A stretch of DNA of 13,683 nt from an uncultured Collinsella sp. (GTDB taxonomy: Bacteria > Actinomycetota > Coriobacteriia > Coriobacteriales > Coriobacteriaceae): the NCBI GenBank assembly GCA_900550825.1, contig URTZ01000039.1, positions 1-13,683 of the forward strand. The letters are read 5' to 3'. Each line of letters starts with the position of its first letter. Position 1 is the stretch's first letter. Below, in pieces: positions 1 to 4,555 of the stretch. The position numbers were made by a program, and so were the translations under genes. Under the pieces are notes generated by a model. That model made no database searches. It had not been told where the DNA came from and saw nothing but the letters and a program-made list of their open reading frames with translations.

Positions 1-2
1 TT

Positions 3-872
3 GTTTCCGCAGCGGACGGCCCCATGCCCCAGACCCGTGAGCACATCCTGCTCGCCCGTCAGGTCGGCGTTCCCTACATCGTCGTCTTCCTGAACAAGTG
101 CGACATGGTCGACGATGACGAGCTCATCGACCTCGTCGAGATGGAGACCCGTGAGCTCCTCTCCGAGTACGATTTCCCCGGCGACGACATCCCCGTCATC
201 CGTGGTTCCGCTCTGGGCGCTCTCGAGGGCGACGCCAAGTGGATGGACGCCATTCGCGAGCTCATGAACGCTGTCGACGAGTACATCCCGACGCCTGCTC
301 GTAACAACGACCTCCCGTTCCTGATGGCCGTTGAGGACGTTATGACCATCTCCGGTCGTGGTACCGTTGCTACCGGCCGTGTCGAGCGCGGTGAGCTCAA
401 GCTCAACGAGCCCGTCGAGATTGTCGGCATCAAGGATACCCAGAACACCGTTGTTACCGGTATCGAGATGTTCCGTAAGTCCATGGACTTCTGCGAGGCT
501 GGCGACAACGTCGGTCTGCTGCTCCGCGGCATCAAGCGCGAGGACATCGAGCGCGGCCAGGTTCTCTGCAAGCCCGGTTCGGTTACCCCGCACACCAAGT
601 TCACCGGTGAGATCTACGTTCTGACCAAGGAGGAGGGCGGCCGTCACACCCCGTTCTTCGATGGTTATCGTCCTCAGTTCTACTTCCGTACCACCGACGT
701 TACCGGTACGGTCAAGCTCCCCGAGGGCACCGAGATGGCTATGCCTGGTGACCACATCACCATCGAGGGCGACCTCATCCACCCGATCGCCATGGAGGAG
801 GGCCTGCGCTTCGCTATCCGCGAGGGTGGCCACACCGTCGGTTCGGGCATCGTCTCCACGATCATTGAGTAA
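3..872 (+). CDS. tuf: Elongation factor Tu, 5'-truncated by window edge
   Basis: EF-Tu is the GTPase that carries aminoacyl-tRNA to the ribosomal A site. The visible frame begins at base 3 with VSAADGPMPQTREH, which lies inside the G domain, so roughly the first 110 residues, including the P-loop and the DCPGH motif, lie outside the window. The guanine-recognition motif NKCD and the following SAL box (RGSALGALEGD) are present. Domains 2 and 3 follow, with typical stretches such as GRGTVATGRVERG, KPGSVTPHTKF and the C-terminal RFAIREGGHTVGSGIVS. About 289 residues are seen and no frameshift is visible. It ends in TAA and is followed within 30 bases by a strong intrinsic terminator, so it is probably the last gene of its transcription unit. 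The first ATG at 24 is internal and is not a start. Confidence 0.98.
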   Translation, partial: VSAADGPMPQTREHILLARQVGVPYIVVFLNKCDMVDDDELIDLVEMETRELLSEYDFPGDDIPVIRGSALGALEGDAKWMDAIRELMNAVDEYIPTPARNNDLPFLMAVEDVMTISGRGTVATGRVERGELKLNEPVEIVGIKDTQNTVVTGIEMFRKSMDFCEAGDNVGLLLRGIKREDIERGQVLCKPGSVTPHTKFTGEIYVLTKEEGGRHTPFFDGYRPQFYFRTTDVTGTVKLPEGTEMAMPGDHITIEGDLIHPIAMEEGLRFAIREGGHTVGSGIVSTIIE

Positions 873-897
873 ATTAGCTCTTTGATATAGCTGACTT

Positions 898-935
898 AGA
901 GAACCCGGCACTTATATGGGTGCCGGGTTCTTTTC
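898..935 (+). terminator. Intrinsic terminator after tuf
   Basis: A near-perfect hairpin has arms GAACCCGGCAC (901-911) and GTGCCGGGTTC (920-930), an 8-base loop and a run of four T directly after it. It lies 25 bases downstream of the tuf stop codon and separates tuf from the rpmG unit. Confidence 0.92.
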
Positions 936-964
936 TGAAATGGATATTGAGCCGTTGCTGGTGT

Positions 965-1010
965 CGAGAGGATCGACAATGGTCCTGGGCGCACCGTCGA
1001 TTAGCTCTCG
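965..1010 (+). other. Interrupted stem-loop in the tuf-rpmG spacer
   Basis: CGAGAG (965-970) pairs with CTCTCG (1005-1010), and ATCGAC (972-977) pairs with GTCGAT (996-1001). A short GGT/ACC extension (981-983 with 993-995) can add three more pairs. No T-run follows, so it is not a standard terminator. It sits after the tuf terminator and before the rpmG promoter. It may be a fossil terminator, a protein binding site or a small RNA. No ORF of interest is visible in this 279-base spacer. Confidence 0.3.
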
Positions 1011-1076
1011 TTGGCTTCATTGATGTGTTCCAAATATGAATGGATCCACCGAGAACCAATTGATTCGAGGTTTTCA

Positions 1077-1106
1077 TTGACAGCACTTACGTGGAGCTGA
1101 TAAAGT
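1077..1106 (+). promoter_or_regulatory. Probable sigma70-type promoter of rpmG-trnW-secE-nusG
   Basis: A perfect -35 TTGACA (1077-1082) is followed by -10 candidates GATAAA (1099-1104, 16-base spacer) or TAAAGT (1101-1106, 18-base spacer). Either would start RNA around 1111-1114, about 40 bases before the rpmG start codon. The preceding tuf unit is closed by a terminator, so a fresh promoter is expected here. Confidence 0.6.
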
Positions 1107-1151
1107 AACAAATCGTGCCCGTACGGGGCGGAAATGAAAGGTTCAGGATAC

Positions 1152-1301
1152 ATGCGTACTCTAGTTACTCTTGCGTGCACTGAGTGCAAGCGCCGCAACT
1201 ATACGACCACCAAGAACAAGTCGACCATGCCTGATCGTATGGAGATCAAGAAGTATTGCCCCTGGTGCCGTCACCACACGCTGCACAAAGAGACTCGCTA
1301 G
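1152..1301 (+). CDS. rpmG: 50S ribosomal protein L33
   Basis: This is a 49-residue protein beginning MRTLVTLACTECKRRNY. L33 is a small protein of the large ribosomal subunit near the E site. Four cysteines form two CxxC pairs (C9/C12 and C36/C39), so this is the zinc-binding (C+) form of L33. The length matches the family. The ATG at 1152 is preceded by GAAAGG (1136-1141) at a 10-base spacing. The tRNA-Trp gene starts 13 bases after the stop, and the order rpmG-tRNA-Trp-secE-nusG is common in Gram-positive bacteria, so the genes are probably co-transcribed from the TTGACA promoter at 1077. A family of C- (zinc-free) paralogues exists in many bacteria for zinc starvation, and none is seen here. 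Confidence 0.96.
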   Translation: MRTLVTLACTECKRRNYTTTKNKSTMPDRMEIKKYCPWCRHHTLHKETR

Positions 1302-1314
1302 TCTCTAGTCACAT

Positions 1315-1390
1315 ACGCCAGTAGTTCAATTGGTAGAGCATCGGTCTCCAAAACCGAGTGTTGAGGGTTCGAGTCCTTCCTGGCGTGCCA
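1315..1390 (+). tRNA. trnW: tRNA-Trp (anticodon CCA)
   Basis: It folds as a complete cloverleaf of 76 bases. The acceptor arm ACGCCAG (1315-1321) pairs with CTGGCGT (1380-1386). The anticodon stem TCGGT/ACCGA encloses loop CTCCAAA with anticodon CCA at 1348-1350. The T arm is GAGGG-TTCGAGT-CCTTC. The discriminator base is G1387, as expected for bacterial tRNA-Trp, and the 3' CCA is encoded (1388-1390). It lies between rpmG and secE in the same direction and is probably processed from the shared transcript. Confidence 0.98.
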
Positions 1391-1399
1391 GTCATTATT

Positions 1400-1430
1400 C
1401 CGTAAGCTCCCAATTGGGGGCTTACGGTTT
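1400..1430 (+). terminator. Hairpin between tRNA-Trp and secE (weak terminator or attenuator)
   Basis: A 12-bp stem, CCGTAAGCTCCC (1400-1411) with GGGGGCTTACGG (1416-1427), contains one G-U pair and has a 4-base AATT loop. Only three T follow before ACTC, so termination is probably partial. This would allow secE-nusG to be read at a reduced level from the upstream promoter. A role in tRNA 3'-end processing is an alternative. Confidence 0.6.
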
Positions 1431-1466
1431 ACTCATGTATAAGCGCATTGCGCGGAGGTAACCCAA

Positions 1467-1805
1467 ATGGCCAACAAGAAGAACAAGAAGAAGGCTCAGC
1501 AGCAGGCGCCTGCCAACAACGCTGCCGCCAACTCCAAGGTTGAGGCCAAGAAGGCCGTTGCCAAGAAGAACGAGAAGGCTGCGAAGTCCAAGAAGAACGA
1601 GAAGCCTGGTTTCTTCGCCCGCACCAAGAAGTATTTCGCCTCGGTCAAGTCCGAGATGAAGCGTGTCACGTGGCCCGATAAGAAGGAGCTCGTGAACTAC
1701 TCGGTCGTCGTTTGCGCTTCTCTGATCGTCGTCGGCGTCGTCATCGCTCTGCTCGATGCTGGCTTTGGCGAGGCTCTTGCTCTGTTCTCTGGATTGAGGG
1801 GCTAA
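1467..1805 (+). CDS. secE: Preprotein translocase subunit SecE
   Basis: SecE is the essential clamp subunit of the SecYEG translocon in the cytoplasmic membrane. The 112-residue protein has a Lys/Ala/Asn-rich cytoplasmic N-terminus (residues 1-47). The conserved amphipathic helix KSEMKRVTWPDKKEL (61-75) with the family-typical VTWP follows, then one transmembrane helix at about 77-98. This is the short, single-span form usual outside the enterobacteria; the basic extension is longer than in many homologues. GGAGGT (1454-1459) lies 7 bases before the ATG. The stop is 3 bases from the nusG start, so the two genes form the widespread secE-nusG operon pair. Confidence 0.97.
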   Translation: MANKKNKKKAQQQAPANNAAANSKVEAKKAVAKKNEKAAKSKKNEKPGFFARTKKYFASVKSEMKRVTWPDKKELVNYSVVVCASLIVVGVVIALLDAGFGEALALFSGLRG

Positions 1806-1808
1806 ACC

Positions 1809-2345
1809 ATGTCTAAGCGTTGGTACGTCGTTCACACTTACTCTGGATACGAGAACCGCGTTAAGTCCGATCTCGAGCATCGCATCGAGACTATGGGCAT
1901 GCAGGACCGTATCTTTGATATCGAGATTCCTATGGAGCGCGTCACCGAGATTAAAGAGGGTGGCAAGCGCGAGACCAAGGATTCCAAGATCTTCCCGGGT
2001 TATGTTCTGGTCCGCATGGAGATGGATGACGATGCTTGGACGTGCGTTCGTAACACACCCGGCGTCACCGGTTTCCTAGGCGGCAACGGCAAGCCCGCTC
2101 CGCTTTCCCGCGACGAGTACAACAAGATGACTCGTCGTCCCGGTAAGGGCGATTCGCCCAAGCGCACCTCGGTTGATATTCAGGTCGGCACGTCCGTCCG
2201 CGTCACCGATGGCCCGCTTACCGACTTTGATGGCAAGGTCTCCGAGGTTAACACTGAGGCTGGCAAGCTCAAGGTCACGCTGATGATCTTTGGCCGTGAG
2301 ACGCCGGTCGAGCTCGACTTTAACCAGGTCGCTGTCATCGCTTAA
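1809..2345 (+). CDS. nusG: Transcription termination/antitermination factor NusG
   Basis: NusG binds RNA polymerase through its N-terminal NGN domain and couples it to Rho or to ribosomal S10 through its C-terminal KOW domain. The 178-residue protein opens with KRWYVVHTYSGYENRVK, the standard NGN start. FPGYVLVRMEMDDDAWTCVRNTPGVTGF (residues about 62-89) forms the polymerase-contacting surface. The KOW domain occupies about 125-178, with VGTSVRVTDGPLTDFDGKVSEVN and the terminal VELDFNQVAVI. Length is normal for the short bacterial form without an inserted domain. It begins 3 bases after secE, and its Shine-Dalgarno GAGGGG (1796-1801) lies inside the end of secE, which implies translational coupling. 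Confidence 0.98.
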   Translation: MSKRWYVVHTYSGYENRVKSDLEHRIETMGMQDRIFDIEIPMERVTEIKEGGKRETKDSKIFPGYVLVRMEMDDDAWTCVRNTPGVTGFLGGNGKPAPLSRDEYNKMTRRPGKGDSPKRTSVDIQVGTSVRVTDGPLTDFDGKVSEVNTEAGKLKVTLMIFGRETPVELDFNQVAVIA

Positions 2346-2465
2346 GTTTTTGTCCGTTCGCGCGAGCGTGCTTCTTCTGTGACTGCTCATCTCAGGAGTG
2401 CTTCTAACACGTGCGTGCTTACGATATAGCAAGTACTTCACACTCGTGATTCGAAAGGAATGACC

Positions 2466-2894
2466 ATGGCTGAGAAGAAGGTTGCCAACGTCATTAAGCT
2501 CCAGATTCCTGCTGGTGCCGCTAACCCCGCTCCTCCCGTCGGCCCCGCCCTGGGCGCTGCTGGCGTGAACATCATGCAGTTTTGCCAGGCCTTTAACGCC
2601 GAGACGCAGGACAAGAAGGGCGACATCATCCCCGTTGAGATCTCTGTCTACGAGGATAAGTCCTTCTCCTTCATCACCAAGACCCCGCCGGCGGCTCACC
2701 TCATCAAGAAGGAGCTGAACCTTAAGTCTGGTTCCGCTAAGCCCCAGGCCGACAAGGTTGGTCAGCTCTCCCAGGAGCAGCTCACCAAGATCGCCGAGAT
2801 CAAGATGCCGGACCTCAATGCCAACGACATTGACGCCGCCAAGAAGATCATCGCCGGTACCGCCCGTTCCATGGGCGTCACCATCGCTGAGTAG
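2466..2894 (+). CDS. rplK: 50S ribosomal protein L11
   Basis: L11 forms the base of the L7/L12 stalk, binds the GTPase-associated region of 23S rRNA and is needed for RelA activation by stalled ribosomes. The 142-residue product MAEKKVANVIKLQIPAGAANPAPPVGPALGAAGVNIMQFCQAFN shows the N-terminal domain with its conserved proline-rich loop (APPVGPALG). The C-terminal rRNA-binding domain ends with KIIAGTARSMGVTI. An in-frame ATG six bases upstream (2460) is rejected because the Shine-Dalgarno AAAGGA (2454-2459) would touch it; it sits 6 bases before 2466. A 120-base spacer separates it from nusG. It contains no convincing terminator or promoter and no obvious L1-binding motif. Confidence 0.97.
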   Translation: MAEKKVANVIKLQIPAGAANPAPPVGPALGAAGVNIMQFCQAFNAETQDKKGDIIPVEISVYEDKSFSFITKTPPAAHLIKKELNLKSGSAKPQADKVGQLSQEQLTKIAEIKMPDLNANDIDAAKKIIAGTARSMGVTIAE

Positions 2895-2909
2895 CGATTT
2901 CTTTAGGTA

Positions 2910-2941
2910 ATGACGGGTGCTCCGACCGGGGCGCCCGTCAT
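2910..2941 (+). other. 14-bp intergenic hairpin between rplK and rplA
   Basis: ATGACGGGTGCTCC (2910-2923) pairs with GGGGCGCCCGTCAT (2928-2941) over all 14 positions, using two G-U pairs and a GACC loop. A second small hairpin, GTGTGC (2944-2949) with GCACAC (2956-2961), follows at once. Neither has a T-run, so they look like RNA-processing, stabilising or spacing structures rather than intrinsic terminators. Confidence 0.55.
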
Positions 2942-2968
2942 ATGTGTGCAATAGGGCACACGATACGA

Positions 2969-2998
2969 TGTGGGAGGGCATAAGCCCGTTTAACCACA
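2969..2998 (+). promoter_or_regulatory. Candidate L1-binding mRNA element controlling rplA
   Basis: The outer stem is TGTGG (2969-2973) with CCACA (2994-2998). An asymmetric internal loop has GA (2974-2975) opposite GTTTAA (2988-2993). The inner stem is GGGC (2976-2979) with GCCC (2984-2987), capped by ATAA. This layout repeats helix 76 of 23S rRNA, where L1 binds (in E. coli GGTGG-GA-GGCT on one strand, AGCC, an A-rich loop and CCACC on the other). The 3' arm ends exactly where the rplA Shine-Dalgarno AGGAGGT (2998-3004) begins, so bound L1 could block initiation. L1 autoregulation of its own operon is well known; this particular site is inferred from the sequence. Confidence 0.75.
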
Positions 2999-3011
2999 GG
3001 AGGTAATGCAC

Positions 3012-3719
3012 ATGGCTAAGCATGGTAAGAGCTATAACGCCGCTGCCGAGAAGATCGACCGCGCCACGCTCTACACCCCCCTTCAGGCTGCCAAGCTCAT
3101 CAAGGAGCTCGACACCGCCAAGTTCGACGAGACCGTCGAGGCCCACTTCCGTCTGGGCATCGATACTCGTAAGGCTGACCAGAACATCCGTGGTTCCATC
3201 TCCCTGCCCCACGGCACCGGCAAGACCGTTCGTGTTGCCGTCTTCGCCGAGGGCGAGAAGGCTCGCGAGGCCGAGGCTGCCGGCGCCGACATCATCGGTT
3301 CCGACGAGCTCGTCGCCCAGATCCAGAAGGGCGAGATCAACTTCGACGCCGCTATCGCTACGCCGAACATGATGGCCAAGGTTGGCCGCATCGGTAAGAT
3401 CCTTGGTCCCCGTGGCCTCATGCCGAACCCCAAGCTCGGCACCGTTACCATGGACGTCGCCAAGATGGTCTCCGAGCTCAAGGCCGGCCGCGTTGAGTAT
3501 CGCGCCGACCGCTACGGCATCTGCCACGTGCCCCTGGGCAAGAAGTCCTTCTCTGAGCAGCAGCTCGTCGAGAACTACGCTGCCCTGTACACCGAGATTC
3601 TGCGCGTCAAGCCCTCTTCTGCTAAGGGCAAGTACGTCAAGTCCATCTCCGTGTCTTCCACCATGGGCCCTGGCGTCAAGGTCGATCCCGCTGTCCAGCG
3701 TGACTTCCTGGCTGAGTAA
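3012..3719 (+). CDS. rplA: 50S ribosomal protein L1
   Basis: L1 forms the mobile L1 stalk that guides deacylated tRNA out of the E site and, in many bacteria, represses translation of its own operon. The 235-residue product MAKHGKSYNAAAEKIDR carries the family hallmarks: FDETVEAHFRLGIDTRKADQNIRG in domain I and IGKILGPRGLMPNPKLGTVT in the domain II hinge. The C-terminal return to domain I includes KGKYVKSISVSSTMGPGVKVD. Length is normal. The upstream ATG at 3006 is rejected because AGGAGGT (2998-3004) is only one base from it; the spacing to 3012 is 7. The candidate L1-binding element directly upstream argues for autogenous control. It is the last gene of the plus-strand unit. Confidence 0.98.
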   Translation: MAKHGKSYNAAAEKIDRATLYTPLQAAKLIKELDTAKFDETVEAHFRLGIDTRKADQNIRGSISLPHGTGKTVRVAVFAEGEKAREAEAAGADIIGSDELVAQIQKGEINFDAAIATPNMMAKVGRIGKILGPRGLMPNPKLGTVTMDVAKMVSELKAGRVEYRADRYGICHVPLGKKSFSEQQLVENYAALYTEILRVKPSSAKGKYVKSISVSSTMGPGVKVDPAVQRDFLAE

Positions 3720-3755
3720 CTGCTAGTTACTGCCTGAGTACAGCAAGCATTGCTA

Positions 3756-3794
3756 AAGAAACCCGGTTCTGCCTTGTGCAGGACCGGGTTTCTT
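3756..3794 (+). terminator. Intrinsic terminator after rplA
   Basis: A 17-bp stem (3756-3772 with 3778-3794), with one G-U pair and a 5-base CTTGT loop, has the core AAACCCGG/CCGGGTTT. The T-rich end TTTCTT lies within the arm. It lies 36 bases after the rplA stop, and the A-rich 5' arm could make it work for the opposing minus-strand operon as well. Confidence 0.9.
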
Positions 3795-3810
3795 GCTATC
3801 GCGTCAAAAG

Positions 3811-3843
3811 CACCATAAAGGGGACAGTGTCCCCTTTATGGTG
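3811..3843 (-). repeat. Stop-adjacent hairpin repeat, copy A (also terminator)
   Basis: A perfect 15-bp inverted repeat, CACCATAAAGGGGAC (3811-3825) with GTCCCCTTTATGGTG (3829-3843), has a 3-base loop. On the minus strand it starts one base after the TAA of the phosphoesterase gene and is followed by CTTTTG, so it can terminate that operon. It shares the AAAGGGGACA motif with three other hairpins at 6524, 9547 and 9601. Confidence 0.85.
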
Positions 3844-3844
3844 G

Positions 3845-4555
3845 TTACCAGGGTGTTCTGGCTGTTGAAGACTCGATGGCTTCGTGGCGTTTGAGCTCGC
3901 GGCGCATGGTTTGTGAGTTGAGCCAAGCTGCTTGCCAGCCGCGGATGGGGTAGTGCGTCTGGTCGAGCTCAAACTGCGTATAGCCGCAGGCGTTGATGAT
4001 CGTCGTTCCACACACATGCTGACGCTCGCGCTGAAAATCGCAACCGTAGCTTTGGTGCACATGCCCGTGCACCATGTAGTCGGGATTCCAGGATTCGAGT
4101 GCTGTGTTAAAACACTCGAATCCTCGATGCGGCAGATCGTCCAGATCACCCATACCGGCGGCGGGTGCATGGGTAAGCAGAATGTCGCACCCGCCGACCA
4201 TCCTAACCTTACGCGACAGCTTACGCATGCGCTTGGACATCTCGCGTTCGGTGTACATGTTGGCGCCGTCGCGATAACGCATGGACCCGCCAAGGCCCGC
4301 AATGCGAATCCCTCGGTACGTGTACACGCTGTCCTCTACGCAGATACATCCACCCGGTGCATGACGTGCGTAGCGGTCATCGTGATTGCCGCGCACGTAG
4401 ATGAGCGGTTTGTTGATGACCGTAACCAAAAACTCAAGATAGTCCGGGTCCAGATCGCCGGCGGACAAAATCAGGTCGACGCCCTCAAAGCGTTCCTTGC
4501 GAAAGCACTCCCAAAGGCATCGTTCTTCGGTATCGGCTATGGCAAGGATTTTCAT
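3845..4555 (-). CDS. Calcineurin-like metallophosphoesterase
   Basis: This 236-residue cytoplasmic protein belongs to the two-metal calcineurin-like phosphoesterase superfamily. Visible motifs in order are: ADTEE (D8, with E10 where most members have His), AGDLD (D34), GNHDD (56-60, N57 and H58), LLTHAP (H129) and HGHVH (163-167). These supply nearly all metal ligands. The stretch GLGGSMRYRDGANMYTEREM, between the third and fourth motifs, looks subfamily-specific. Its ATG overlaps the stop of the upstream gene by 4 bases (ATGA) and no separate Shine-Dalgarno is visible, so it is translationally coupled to the Bmp-like protein. The substrate is unknown; cyclic nucleotides, nucleotides or phosphoproteins are all possible. 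No signal peptide or membrane segment is seen. Confidence 0.88.
   Translation of the reverse strand: MKILAIADTEERCLWECFRKERFEGVDLILSAGDLDPDYLEFLVTVINKPLIYVRGNHDDRYARHAPGGCICVEDSVYTYRGIRIAGLGGSMRYRDGANMYTEREMSKRMRKLSRKVRMVGGCDILLTHAPAAGMGDLDDLPHRGFECFNTALESWNPDYMVHGHVHQSYGCDFQRERQHVCGTTIINACGYTQFELDQTHYPIRGWQAAWLNSQTMRRELKRHEAIESSTARTPW

Noticed and set aside
2346..2465. Possible promoter or L1 site before rplK
   Set aside because: No -35/-10 pair of reasonable quality and no GTGG-GA-GG style element could be found; short palindromes here look like chance.
2076..3527. Long 483-codon open frame on the minus strand
   Set aside because: It lies opposite nusG, rplK and rplA, which are unmistakable. 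Its composition (Leu/Gly/Asp/Val-rich) is what the antisense of these codon-biased genes gives, and it shows no protein motif.
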